From positions 404,716,565 through 404,780,564 of the forward strand of contig NC_053392.1 of assembly GCF_905171765.1 (NCBI RefSeq): a stretch of DNA of 64,000 nt, read 5' to 3'. Made by a program: the position numbers and the translations under genes. This stretch comes from Bufo bufo (lineage: Eukaryota; Chordata; Amphibia; Anura; Bufonidae). The notes beneath the pieces were generated by a model, which saw nothing but the letters and a program-made list of their open reading frames with translations, was not told the DNA's origin and ran no database searches. Of the stretch, positions 41,218 through 52,901 are shown one piece after another; position 1 is the stretch's first letter, and each line of letters starts with the position of its first letter.

Positions 41218-42075
41218 CCTCTTAAGGACACATGATGTACTGGTACGTCATGATGTCCTGGTACTTAAGGACACATGACGTACCGGTACGTCATGTGTTG
41301 TTCCGATCACTGCCGCCCGGCCGGCAGTGATCGGAACAAGGTGCCTGCTCAAATCATTGAGCAGGCACCTAGGCTAAATGCGCGGGGGGGGTCCCGTGAC
41401 CCCCCCATGTCGGCGATCGCAACAAACCGCAAGTCAATTCAGACCTGCTGTTTGATGCGCTTTTTGCAGTTTCTGATCCCCGCGGTCCCTGACCGCGAGG
41501 ATCAGAAACTTTATAATGTCCAAAATATATCTGGAGGGTTGCGGGCGGTGCGGGCGGTGCGGGAGGCGGGCGGTGCGGCAGGCGGGATCCCCCGCCCGCC
41601 TCCCCTTGAATGATCGTTGGTGGTTAGTGGGTATAACAGGGTGCCAGCACATTGCTGGCACCCTGGTATAAACGGCTGACATCTGCGATGCGATGTCAGC
41701 CGTTTAACCCTTTCCATACAGCGGTCCGTACGTTAACAGTAAGAGGGAGCTCCCTCCCTCTCCCATCGGGGGGCTGCAGTGCCTTTGCAGCCCCCCGATG
41801 GGAGAGGGAGAGAGCTCCCAGACAGCCCCCCGACAGCCCCGTCCTTACCCTTCCCCGTCTGCGAAGTTCTGAGCAGACGGGGAAGGTTCCCATGGCAACA
41901 GGACGCCGTCTCAGGCTTCCTGCTGTCCATGGTGCTGAACAGATCTGTGCTAAAGGCAGAGATCTGTTCAGACAAAGTGTAAGTAAAATACAGTACAGTA
42001 CAATATATATTGTACTGTACTGTATTATACAGACATCAGACCCACTGGATCTTCAAGAACCAAGTGGGTCTGGGT
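41218..42075 (+). repeat. Chain of about ten hairpins, family A complete copy
   Basis: Hairpins in order include GGTACGTCATGATGTCC/GGACACATGACGTACC, GTTCCGATCACTGCCG/CGGCAGTGATCGGAAC, GGTGCCTGCTCAA/TTGAGCAGGCACC, GGGGGGTC/GACCCCCC, GTTTCTGATCC/GGATCAGAAAC, GGGTGCCAGCA/TGCTGGCACCC, CGGCTGACATC/GATGTCAGCCG, CCCATCGGGGGGCTGCA/TGCAGCCCCCCGATGGG, CCTTCCCCGTCTGC/GCAGACGGGGAAGG, ACAGTACAGTACAAT/ATTGTACTGTACTGT and CAGACCCACT/AGTGGGTCTG. A GC-rich direct repeat (GCGGGCGGT) interrupts at 41540-41600. Confidence 0.9.
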
Positions 42076-42169
42076 AAAAAAAAAAAGTGAAAAAAAGTGA
42101 AAAAAAAGTAAAAATCAAAAAACACATTTATCACTGATTAAAAATGAAAAAAAAAAAAAATTCCCTACA

Positions 42170-44200
42170 CGTGTTTGGTATCGCCGCATCCGTAACGACC
42201 TGATCTATAAAACGGTCATGTTACTTTACCCGAACGGTGAACGCCAAAAAAATAAAAAATAAAAAACTATGATGAAATTGAAATTTTGCCCACCTTACTT
42301 CCCAAAAAAAGGTAATAAAAGTGATCAAAAAAGTCGCATGTACGCCAAAATTGTAACAATCAAACCGTCATCTCATCCCACAAAAATCATACCCTACCCA
42401 AGATAATCGCCCCAAAACTGAAAAAATTATGGCTCTTAGACTATGGAAACACTAAAACATGTTTTTTTTTGTTTCAAAAATGAAATCCTTGTGTAAAACT
42501 TACATAAATTAAAAAAAGTATACATATTAGGTATCACCGCATCCGTATCGACCGGCTATATAAAAATATCACATGATCTAACCCCTCAGATGACCACCGT
42601 AAAAAATTAAAAATAAAAACGGTGTAAAAAAAAACATTTTTTGTCATCTTACGTCACAAAAAGTGTAATAGCAAGCGATCAAAAAGTCATATGCACCCCA
42701 AAATAGTGCCAATCAAACCATCATCTCATCCCGCAAAAAATGAGACCCTACTTAAGATAATCTCCCAAAAACTGAAAAAACTATGGCTCTTAGACTATGG
42801 AGACACTAAAACATTTTCTTTGTTTTCAAAATAAAATCATTGTGTAAAACTTACATAAATTAAAAAAAAAGCATACATATTAGGTATCGCCGCGTCCGTG
42901 ACAACCTGCTCTATAAAATTACCACATGATCTAACCTGTCAGATAAATGTTGTAAATAACAAAAAAAAAAAACTGTGCCAAAAAAGCTATTTTTTGTTAC
43001 CTTGCCTCACAAAAAGTGTAATATAGAGCAACCAAAAATCATATGTACCCTAAACTAGTACCAACAATACTGCCACCCTATACCGTAGTTTCTAAAATGG
43101 GGTCACTTTTTTGGAGTTTCTACTCTAGGGGTGCATCAGGGGTGCTTCAAATGGGACATTGTGTCAAAAAAACAGTCCAGCAAAATCTGCCTTCCAAAAA
43201 CCGTATGGCATTCCTTTCCTTCTGCGCCCTGCCGTGTGCCCGTACAGCAGTTTACGACCACATATGGGGTGTTTCTGTAAACTACAGAATCAGGGCCATA
43301 AATATTGAGTTTTGTTTGGCTGTTAACCCTTGCTTTGTAACTGGAAAAAAATATTAAAATGGAAAATCTGCCAAAAAAGTAAAATTTTGAAATTGTATCT
43401 CTATTTTCCATTAAATCTTGTGCAACACCTAAAGGGTTAACAACGTTTGTAAAATCAGTTTTGAATACCTTGAGGGGTGTAGTTTCTTATATGGGGTCAC
43501 TTTTATGGAGTTTCTACTCTAGGGGTGGATCAGGGGAGCTTCAAATGGGACATGGTGTCAAAAAAACCAGTCCAGCAAAATCTGCCTTCCAAAAACCGTA
43601 TGGCATTCCTTTCCTTCTGCGCCCTGCCGTGTGCCCGTACAGTAGTTTATGGCCACATATGGGGTGTTTCTGTAAACTACAGAATCAGGGCCATAAATAA
43701 TGAGTTTTGTTTGGCTGTTAACCCTTGATTTGTAACTGGAAAAAAAATATTAAAATGGAAAATCTGCCAAAAAAGTGACATTTTGAAATTGTATCTCTAT
43801 TTTTTATTAAATCTTGTGCAACACCTAAAGGGTTAACAAAGTTTGTAAAATCAGTTTTGAATACCTTGAGGGGTGTAGTTTCTTAGATGGGGTCACTTTT
43901 ATGGAGTTTCTACTCTAGGGGTGCATCAGGGGGGCTTCAAATGGGACATGGTGTAAATAAACCAGTCCAGCAAAATCTGTCTTCCAAAAACCAAACGGCG
44001 CACCTTTCACTCTACGCCCCGCTGTGTGGCCGTACAGTAGTTTACGGCCACATATTGGGTGTTTATGTAAACGGCAGAGTCAGGGCAATAAAGATACAGT
44101 CTTGTTTGGCTGTTAACCCTTGCTTTGTTAGTGGAAAAAATGGGTTAAAATGGAAAATTCTCAAATTTTATCCCCATTTGCCAATAACTCTTGTGCAACA
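42170..44200 (+). repeat. Tandem modules of family A
   Basis: Two arrays follow each other: about 352-bp units with CATATTAGGTATCGCCGCG-type starts and about 395-bp units with GTTTCTACTCTAGGGGTGCA and CCTTCCAAAAACCGTATGGC. In family B the second unit is present once, here three times. Confidence 0.85.
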
Positions 44201-44766
44201 CCAAAAAGGGTTAACAAAGTTTGTAAAATCAGTTTTGAATACCTTGAGGGGTGTAGTTTCTTAGATGGGGTAATTTTTGGGTGGTTTCTATTATGTAAGC
44301 CTCGCAAAGTGACTTCAGACCTGAACTGGTCCCTAAAAATTGAGTTTTTGTAAATTTCTGAAAAATTTCAAGATTTGCTTCTAAACTTCTAAGCCTTATA
44401 ACATCCCCAAAAAATAAAAAATCATTCCCAAAACAATTCAAACATGAAGTAGACATATGGGGAATGTAAAGTCATCACAATTTTTGGGGGTATTACTATG
44501 TATTACAGAAGTAGAGAAACTTTGAAATTTGCAAATTTTTCCAATTGTTTGGTAAATTAGGTATTATTTTGTGCAAAAAAAATAATTTTTTTGACTTCAT
44601 TTTACCAGTGTCATGAAGTACAATATGTGATGAAAAAACAATCTCAGAACGGCCTGGATAAGTCAAAGCGTTTTAAAGTTATCAGCACTTAAAATGACAG
44701 TGGTCAGATTTTCAAAAAATGGCCTGGTCCTTAAGGTGAAATAAGGCTGTGTCCCTTAGGGGTTAA

Positions 44767-44846
44767 AAAAAATTAAAAACATAAATACATCAATAAATTA
44801 ATCAAGAAAATTCAAAATACAAGATATACATAAATTAATTGATGTA
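44767..44846 (+). repeat. AT-rich low-complexity sequence
   Basis: AAATACATCAATAAATTAAT-type text. The same type resumes at 53077 on the far side of the Tc1 insertion, so this is one AT-rich tract split by it. Confidence 0.7.
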
Positions 44847-45190
44847 CAGTATTACATAAATATTGGAAATTGGAAAAGTTGCTGCTTAAGTTTTTATAAT
44901 AGCAATTTGCATATACTCCAGAATGTTATGAAGAGTGATCAGATGAATTGCATAGTCCTTCTTTGCCATGAAAATTAACTTAATCCCAAAAAAAACTTTC
45001 CACTGCATTTCATTGCTGTCATTAAAGGACCTGCTGAGATTATTTCAGTAATCGTCTTGTTAACTCAGGTGAGAATGTTGACGAGCACAAGGCTGGAGAT
45101 CATTATGTCAGGCTGATTGGGTTAAAATGGCAGACTTGACATGTTAAAAGGAGGGTGATGCTTGAAATCATTGTTCTTCCATTGTTAACC

Positions 45191-45802
45191 ATGGTGACCT
45201 GCAAAGAAACGCGTGCAGCCATCATTGCGTTGCATAAAAATGGCTTCACAGGCAAGGATATTGTGGCTACTAAGATTGCACCTCAATCAACAATTTATAG
45301 GATAATCAAGAACTTCAAGGAAGGAGGTTCAATTCTTGTTAAGAAGGCTTCAGGGCATCAAGAAAGTCTAGCAAGCGCCAGGATCGTCTCCTAAAGAGGA
45401 TTCAGCTGCGGGATCGGAGTGCCACCAGTGCAGAGCTTGCTCAGGAATGGCAGCAGGCAGGTGTGAGCGCATCTGCACGCACAGTGAGGCAAAGACTTTT
45501 GGAAGATGGCCTGGTGTCAAGAAGGGCAAAAAAAGAAGCCACTTCTCTCCAAAAAAAACATCAGGGACAGATTGATCTTCTGCAGAAAGTATGGTGAATG
45601 GACTGCTGAGGACTGGGGCAAAGTCATATTCTCCGATGAAGCCTCTTTCCGATTGTTTGGGGCATCTGGAAAAAGGCTTGTCCGGAGATGAAAAGGTGAG
45701 CGCTACCATCAGTCATGTGTCATGCCAACAGTAAAGCATCCTGAGACCATTCATGTGTGGGGTTGCTTCTCATCCAAGGGAGTGGGCTCACTCACAATTT
45801 TG
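45191..45802 (+). pseudogene. Tc1/mariner transposase, N-terminal part
   Basis: Starts MVTCKETRAAIIALHKNGFT with a helix-turn-helix (GKDIVATKIAPQSTIYRIIK). Frame shifts near 45390 and 45506 lead to KKNIRDRLIFCRKYGEWTAE, then KVIFSDEASFRLFGASGKR with the first catalytic Asp and, after a further break, HPETIHVWGCFSSKGVG. The PLE-2 insertion ends it. It would bind the terminal repeats and cut at TA sites if intact. Confidence 0.85.
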
Positions 45803-46950
45803 TAGAATAGATATGGATGGGCACTCGTATATGGAGGTATAGGACACGATTTATTAATAAAACTTACAATAAAAGCACAATATGAGTTGACCATATAAAC
45901 ATACTTTAAGAAATAATATACTATGTTAAAATACAATAGGAAACATTCGGTCCTAATCTATAAATCGTTTTTGGACCGAGATTGGCGGCTTAAATATCCT
46001 CAATTTGATGCCTGATACAAATCCTGGTTACAGGGAGAGGATAATTAAAGCAGCCATCCTCTGCTCAATTTAGCGACGGTTTCCTATACTTAGGTGCATA
46101 GGATTATCAGGAGCATAAGATTATCACACATTTGTCTATACAACCTATAATAATATATTTGGTCCTATATTTGAAATGCACAATGGGTGCTTGAATGTCA
46201 CTGGGTATTCAATATCAATTTGGCCTATATCCAGAAATAGCGTTCCACATATATAGCGATCTCTGCAGGATATGTATGTTTCCTTTTGTGTCTATAAGAT
46301 ACTACTACATTTGTATCAAAGTTCGATCATTGAGCGCAAGTCTTTAGTATAATTTGTTGTCTCTCCTTCTGATGTCTTGATGTTACAACTTCACAAGTTT
46401 TAACCCACTATGTGGGCTTACCTTTGCCTGCGTTTCTTTGCTTGCTGAATGGGTTCGTACTCCACGATGTGTGCCGGCGTCCCGGCTATGGAGTTGATAG
46501 CGTCCCATGTGTCTCTCAGCTGGCTGCAAGGTATGACTCAGTGGGAGGATTGCGTACCTCTCAGGCGCAGATTGGTGACGTCTTAAGATCTTTTTCTCAC
46601 AAAGTAGAGGAATTCCTTTTTCTTTATAGTGCACTTAAATCCATAAACGATGGGGTATTTGATCCAAGGTATTACGCCAGACGCGTTTCGGGGAGACGCT
46701 GTCCCCTTCCTCAGTGGCATACCCCAAATCTTTCAATGGTTGTAATTTATACTAGTCATCGGTATGTCTCAAAAACCGATCTGGATTTTAATTGTATCTC
46801 AAAAAACGGTTTTTGTATATCATTTTGTATCCTTACGGTTTGTTTGCGATTTTGATGCAGAATTTTTTGCAGAGTTGCGTTTTCTTTGGTTTTTTCTTCC
46901 ATATGTATAATAATGGTCCGCTTGACATTATTTCAAAATCATTTTCCAAA
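45803..46950 (+). repeat. PLE-2 5' inverted arm
   Basis: Reverse complement of most of 50530-52390, from GATATGGATGGGCACTCGTA to TTCAAAATCATTTTCC. It has a local difference near 46005-46035 (an extra stretch including TTTGATGCCTGATACAAATC) and holds the hammerhead motif. It keeps only the first about 100 bp of the L1 fragment (to 46634). Confidence 0.88.
46668..46724 (-). ncRNA. Hammerhead ribozyme, type I, in PLE-2 5' arm
   Basis: Minus-strand order: GGUAUGCCA, CUGAGGA, A-GGGGA...UCCCC, GAAACGCGUC, UGGCGUAAUACC. GGUAU/AUACC and GCCA/UGGC form stem I, GGGGA/UCCCC stem II, AC/GU with a two-base loop stem III. All core residues are present: CUGANGA, GAA, the A-U pair at 15.1/16.1 and C at 17. 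The predicted cut is after the C at 46680. A single unpaired A at the base of stem II is the one oddity. Minimal hammerheads of this type are known in Penelope-like elements. Confidence 0.75.
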
Positions 46951-48070
46951 ATTAAGACAGATCTGGGAAATACGCTCCCTAAGACTATATTTAGACCATA
47001 ATAAAGTGCCGAAAGGTCTACAATTGTTTAAAACCCCGGCACAGGATTTAATAGGGGAAGACTTCAATAAAGAATGGGAAGATTTATTGCATATACAATC
47101 TCGAGCCCTTATGGAATTGATTATCAAAAGGAGGACTATCCTTTTAGATGGTCTATCTGAAAAAATAACGAGATTAAAAATAAAAATTGACAAACTCCCA
47201 AAAGATCAAATATATGAAATGTGGCAAGAAAGACTACATAAAAGCCTGGATAAAACCGAGCAGGAAATTATAGCCAAAAAAAACAAAGAAATATAGAAAT
47301 AATACTAGGAAAGATGAGAAAGAGTATAGTAGAGAAGAATATAGAGAAGAAAATCCCCATTCTAAAACGAGTGAACAAAAAGAACAAAAGAGATACAATA
47401 TACCGACACAAAACAGATACGAAACTCTGGCTGACAGCTCTTTTTTAGACCACACTCCCCCCCACCACTCTCCACGATGAAAACAAAGGCCATTACAACA
47501 AACAGATCACAAAAAGACAACACCCCACATATACAGAACACCTTACAATCTGAGACACAGGGCACCACAGGATCAGAGAAATCAAGTACACCCAATAATA
47601 GATGTAGGGAGACACGAGAGGTGGACACGGGACATACAAGAAAATCACAACCCAGGGAACACACGGGAAAGTTACCAACACAGGGAAAATCACCAAAGAA
47701 GAGGAAGGCACGAAGATCCCAGAGAAAGAGGAGAGCATAGAAATCACCATTAAAATTAAACGACAATATTATTAACCTGAGTAAAATTAATCTCACTATT
47801 GCACAGACCACACTTTTGAATAAGGGCCTAAAATTTGCGCCGTCAGCCTCTTTGAATAAATTTGATACCTATATAGGTATCCAAAAATTCATTAGAAAAA
47901 TCTGTTTAAAAAAATATTTTATTAAAAATCCACCAATTATAGAACCACCAATGAAAGATCTCTATATCCACACACAGCTGAAAAACAAATCGAAAAAATT
48001 CCCTAGAGCTGAAATCGGTCCAGAAATGGCCACATTCCAAAAAAGTGTGGAAGTGGATTTGGAAAAATAA
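46886..48070 (+). pseudogene. PLE-2 polymerase, N-terminal region
   Basis: Two open pieces in the same frame: 46886-47296 (IWEIRSLRLYLDHNKVPKGL, DFNKEWEDLLHIQSRALMEL) and 47760-48070 (INLSKINLTIAQTTLLNKGL, KFAPSASLNKFDTYIGIQKF). The second is typical of the start of Penelope polymerases. The middle (47300-47760) is Arg/Gln/His-rich and broken by stops. The start codon is uncertain. Confidence 0.6.
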
Positions 48071-48099
48071 AAGATAAAAAAAAGGGTATAGAAATAATC

Positions 48100-50026
48100 T
48101 AACAAATGGGGAAATTAAGGCTATAAGAGAACTACAAAAAAATGAAAAAGTAGTCATTCGCCCAGCAGACAAGGGAGGGGCTATAGTGATCTGGGGAGAG
48201 GATCAGTACAATGTTGAATGCTTCAAACAATTGGCAGATCAAGCCACATATACCCCCTTGAAAAAAGATCCAACGGAAGATTTTAAACAGTCCCTTTCCC
48301 TTCTCTGCAAAAAAGGGCTAGAACAAAATATCTTAACACAACAAGAATTTAATTTCATTATGGATACACCAGGGAGACTACCCATTTTTTATTGTTTACC
48401 AAAAGTCCACAAAAATATTGTGGACCCACCAGGTCGCCCCATTATTTCGGGGATTGGATCTTTAACTGTAAATCTGTCACAGTATATAGATACCCTACTC
48501 CAACCTGAGGTGAAAAAAATTAGATCCTATATACGTGACACGACTGAAATTATTGGTATTTTGGAGGGACTGTGCGTCCAGGACCATTGGATTATGGGCA
48601 CCTTGGACGTTCAGTCCCTCTATACCATCATCAGTCATGATCAGGGCATACTAGCCCTGAGGGAACAGTTATCCAGAAATAAATTATGGAATAAAAAACA
48701 GATTGATTATGTACTGGAGGGAGTAGATCATATTTTGCACCATAATTATTTTCTATTTTCTGAACAATTCTATCTACAGAAGAGAGGGACCACCATGGGT
48801 ACCAGGTTTGCCCCCAGTTATGCTAATTTATTTTTGTCATATTGGGAGACCAACAACATCGATCCCGAACTGGAGGCAGACCTGGTCCTATGGCGGCGGT
48901 ATATAGATGACATCATTTTTATTTGGGGTGGAACAAGAGAGAATCTCGAAATCTTTATCAGAAAAATAAACGACAATAAAAACTATTTAAAATTCACTTC
49001 CAATATTGGTAATGAAAGGGTTGAATTTCTGGACATGGCAATTATACGGAAAGAAAATAAATATGTATGCAATACATTTCATAAACCCACAGCGAAAAAC
49101 GGATATATCCCCTTCACAAGTTGCCACCTATCAAGGTGGCTAACAAATATCCCTTTCGGACAGTTCCGTAGATTAAAGCGGAACTGTACAGAAGATGAAA
49201 AATTTGAGGAGGAGGCTAACACTATGAGGGATCAATTTAAAGAAAAAGAGTATCCAGAACCTATTATAAATGATGCCCTTGAGAAGGTAAAAAATTTAGA
49301 TAGAAAGGCCTTCTTTCAACCAATACAAAAAACAAAACAGGAAGAGAATTTAAACTTTCGGATTATTTTGCCATATAATATTCAGTCAAGACAGATTGAA
49401 CATATCATAAAGTCACATTGGCATCATTTACATAATGACAAAACGATAGGGATGCTTTTGCCTCTAACACCCAAAATAATATATTCAAGGGCCCCAAATT
49501 TAGGAATCCAAGTAGCCCCTTCAGTGAAAGAGAGGCGTAAAAAAGGCGTAATTACAAATTGGCTTCAGCCTAAAGGCTTTTTTAGATGTGGGAAATGTTT
49601 AGGATGTAAGAAAACTAAATTTCCAAGAAAAACCACATCAGTTATCTCTACACAAAACTCTCATTCAATGACAATTAAACATTTCCTCACCTGCAATTCT
49701 AACAATGTTATATACCTGATCCAGTGTCCATGTCAGAGACAATACATAGGGAGAACAAAACGCACCTTGAAGGTCAGGATAGCAGAACAGCTGAACAACA
49801 TTACCAAAGGTTATGAAAAACATTCACTGTCCAGACACTTCAAGGATGCACATAATCAAGACCCAGCGGGTCTCTCCTTCATGGCACTGGAAAAGGTGTA
49901 AAAACATTGGCGGGGAGGAAACCAGATTGAGAGACTATCAAGGGCAGAATCGAGGAAGATTTATGAATTTGGTAGCCTGTTACCAAGAGGCTTGAATGCT
50001 GAATTAGAAATATTCGGCTTCATATA
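48100..50026 (+). pseudogene. PLE-2 reverse transcriptase with GIY-YIG endonuclease
   Basis: Frame open 48186-49901 (571 codons), with upstream text KVVIRPADKGGAIVIWGEDQ in the same frame. RT motifs: LPKVHKNIVDPPGRPIISGI, LDVQSLYTII (first Asp), KRGTTMGTRFAPSYANLFLS and RRYIDDIIFIW (catalytic Asp pair, about 48898-48930). A Cys cluster FRCGKCLGCKKT precedes the nuclease NVIYLIQCPCQRQYIGRTKR. An in-frame TAA at 49899 cuts off HWRGGNQIERLSRAESRKIY and the Penelope-type C-terminus FGSLLPRGLNAELEIFGFI, which ends with TAG at 50024. A frame change near 48070 separates it from the N-terminal part. Only these few lesions are seen, so the copy is relatively young. Confidence 0.85.
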
Positions 50027-50529
50027 GAGAATGGGTGGTCTGTGTGGATGTCGATGGAGAGTTGCAAGTTAGGCTGTTTGTCCCAGCACTGCAACTCTCC
50101 CTCTACCCCACTTAGGCCACCCCCTTTCTTCTTTCTTCTTTCTTCTTCCTTCTATACACCAAAATGAGGATAGAAATCTTGTATATGAAGTATTTAAAGT
50201 AGACTTTATGAATTATAATAATCTATGAACCCCAAAAATAATGTTAGAAGCTAAAACGCAGGTAAATAAAAAAAAAACGCAATTAAACCGCATATGCGTT
50301 TTTGCCTGCAAATGAATCTGTGGAGACCAATTGATAGAGGGAGAATATCCCTCTGATATAAAAGCTGTGAAAATCTGCATCTATTTATAAGTTTTAATTA
50401 TATGTTTTTATTCAGTAAAGTTTATGTTTTACATATATTTATTGTACACATATTGTTTTTTAAAATGGTAATAATATATATGGAATGAAATGGGAAGAAA
50501 AAAAGATCCCATATACAAAATGGGAAGAT
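50027..50529 (+). other. PLE-2 3' untranslated region
   Basis: No gene. A C/T-rich run (CTTTCTTCTTTCTTCTTTC) at 50126-50155, then AT-rich sequence up to the right arm. Confidence 0.5.
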
Positions 50530-52390
50530 TTGTGGGAAAATGATTTTGAAATAATGTCAAGCGGACCATTATTATACATATGGAAGAAAAAACAAAAGAA
50601 AACGCAACTCTGCAAAAAATGCCGCATCAAAATCGCAAACAAACCGTAAGGATACAAAATGATATACAAAAAACAGATGCAGACCGGTTTTTGAGATACA
50701 ATTAAAATCCAGATCGGTTTTTGAGACATACCGATGACTAGTATAAATTACAACCATTGAAAGATTTGGGGTATGCCATCGTTTATGGATTTATGTTTCA
50801 AAAGCTTTATTGAAAAATAGTTTTCATTTTCATATAAACGTTATGATACAGCAACCAACTGTATTTCGATCATACATAAATTGTTAACAAAAAGGAAAAT
50901 AATAATAAAGAAAAATGACAATGATTATGACAATCATCAATGGGGAGATCCAAAAGTGGTTATTAGTTAGGAAATGGCAAGTATTAATATGACATCATAA
51001 ACTTGAATAGTCTATGTACTTTTTATGTCTGCAACAGCTTCCAACGGCATAGTATTCGTTATAGAGATAGAGTCTGTTGTACACTGGCGGAGTAGGAGGA
51101 GGACACCCAGGGTTCCCACAACTTTTCAAACGTTTCGAATGTATCCATGCGGATGGCGGATAGTTTTTCATATAGTAGGATTCTATTAACCCTATCCAAA
51201 ACTGCTTGGAAGCTTAATGTACTTGATTTCCATTTAAACGCTATATGAATTCTAGTCGCCATCAGTATATGTTGCGATAGTTTGAATTTGGCGAATGTTA
51301 GTCCAGGCGGTTTATCACCTAAAAGACATACTGCGGGTGTTATTTGGTAGTTACAACCTAAAATTGTGGAGAGCAGTCTGCCAATTTTAGACCAAAGGAG
51401 TTGAACATGTGGGCACGTCCACCATATATGATAAATTGTACCATTATCAGTACAACCCCTAAAGCATAATGGTGATACTTCAGGATATATGCGGTGCAAC
51501 TTAAAAGGCACTAGATGGGTTCTATGAAGGACCTTCACAGAGGTCTCTGCCAGTGTGGTTTGCCAAGAGGTCTTAAGTGCACTATAAAGAAAAAGGAATT
51601 CCTCTACTTTGTGAGAAAAAGATCTTAAGACGTCACCAATCTGCGCCTGAGAGGTACGCAATCCTCCCACTAAGTCATACCTTGCAGCCAGCTAAGAGAC
51701 ACGTGGGACGCTATCAACTCCATAGCCGGGACGCCGGCACACATCGTGGAGTACGAACCCATTCAGCAAGCAAAGAAACGCAGGCAAAGGTAAGCCCACA
51801 TAGTGGGTTAAAACTTGTGAAGTTGTAACATCAAGACATCAGAAGGAGAGACAACAAATTATACTAAAGACTTGCGCTCAATGATCGAACTTTGATACAA
51901 ATGTAGTAGTATCTTATAGACACAAAAGGAAACATACATATCCTGCAGAGATCGCTATATATGTGGAACGCTATTTCTGGATATAGGCCAAATTGATATA
52001 GAATACCCAGTGACATTCAAGCACCCATTGTGCATTTCAAATATAGGACCAAATATATTATTATAGGTTGTATAGAAAAATGTGTGATAATCTTATGCTC
52101 CTGATAATCCTATGCACCTAAGTATAGGAAACCGTCGCTAAATTGAGCAGAGGCTGGCTGCTTTAATTATCCTCTCCCTGCATCAGGATTTGAGGATATT
52201 TAAGCCGCCAATCTCGGTCCAAAAACGATTTATAGATTAGGACCGAATGTTTCCTATTGTATTTTAACATAGTATATTATTTCTTAAAGTATGTTTATAT
52301 GGTCAACTCATATTGTGCTTTTATTGTAAGTTTTATTAATAAATCGTGTCCTATACCTCCATATACGAGTGCCCATCCATATCTATTCTA
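50530..52390 (-). repeat. PLE-2 3' inverted arm
   Basis: Partner of 45803-46950. Compared with it, this arm carries about 800 bp of extra LINE sequence (50793-51573) but lacks the 62-bp stretch with the hammerhead motif: GGTATGCCA is joined directly to TCGTTTATGGATTT at 50778. Confidence 0.88.
50793..51640 (-). pseudogene. L1-type LINE 3' fragment inside the PLE-2 arm
   Basis: A minus-strand frame (51059-51670) has SVKVLHRTHLVPFKLHRIYP, SPLCFRGCTDNGTIYHIWWT and CPHVQLLWSKI, the Cys-rich C-terminus of L1/Tx1-type polymerases. A 3' UTR with AATAAAGC near 50805 follows. The 5' side is truncated. A remnant of its first part is in the other arm (about 46530-46634, plus strand), so the LINE entered before the arms were duplicated. 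Confidence 0.75.
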
Positions 52391-52496
52391 CATTCTAACC
52401 ATTTTTTGAGGGGTGATCTCAAGTTTTGGTTGGTGCACCTACCCTGAGGGTAACAGAGGTGAGCGGATCTCTTGAACCATTTCATTCACAATTTTG

Positions 52497-52901
52497 CCCA
52501 AAAACACAGCCATGAATAAAGAATGGTACCAAAACACCCTCCAACAGCAACTTCTTCCAACAATCCAACAACAGTTTGATGAAGAACAATGCATTTTCCA
52601 GCACGATGGAGCACTGTGCCATAAGGCAAAAGTGATAAATAAGTGGCTCGGGGACCAAAACGTTAACATTTTGGGTCCATGGCCTGGAAACTCCCTAGAT
52701 CTTAATCCCATTGAGAACTTGTGGTCAATCCTCAAGAGGCGGGTGGACAAACAAAAACCCACTAATTCTGACAAACTCCAAGAAGTGATTATGAAAGAAT
52801 GTGTTGCTATCAGTCAGGAATTGGCCCAGAAGTTGATTGAGAGCATGCCCGGTCGAATTGCAGAGGTCCTGAAAAAGAAGGGCCAACACTGCAAATACTG
52901 A
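52497..52901 (+). pseudogene. Tc1/mariner transposase, C-terminal part
   Basis: Open from MPKNTAMNKEWYQNTLQQQL to the stop at 52901. It has CIFQHDGALCHKAKVINKWL with the second catalytic Asp and SLDLNPIENLWSILKRRVDK with the Glu. I count 35 residues between them, so this is a DD35E-type enzyme. LQEVIMKECVAISQELAQKL and VLKKKGQHCKY close the protein. Open but without its N-terminal half. Confidence 0.88.

Larger units (their letters stand above)
41218..44762 (+). mobile_element. TTAA-flanked long non-autonomous element, family A, complete copy
   Basis: TTAA lies at 41214-41217 and 44763-44766. Left terminus CCTCTTAAGGACACA; right terminus as reverse complement CCCCTAAGGGACACAG. Order: hairpin chain (41218-42075), three AT-rich modules of about 352 bp (starts near 42177, 42529, 42881), three modules of about 395 bp marked by TACTCTAGGGG (43121, 43515, 43911), then the end region. 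No transposase is present. The reading frames over 43043-44264 repeat with the modules and are not genes. Confidence 0.85.
45803..52485 (+). mobile_element. Penelope-like element PLE-2 with inverted arms
   Basis: Bounded by the 11-bp duplication TCACAATTTTG and cutting the Tc1 transposase. The left arm (45803-46950) pairs with the right arm (50530-52390); the right one is longer because it keeps an L1-type LINE fragment. A unique tail of about 95 bp (52391-52485) lies outside the right arm. Between the arms, on the + strand, are the N-terminal region, RT and GIY-YIG domains. The plan matches PLE-1. Confidence 0.9.

Noticed and set aside
46412..46855. 147-codon plus-strand frame in the PLE-2 left arm
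   Set aside because: It joins LINE remnant, arm and ribozyme sequence; its inverted counterpart at 51577-51828 shows it is repeat sequence.
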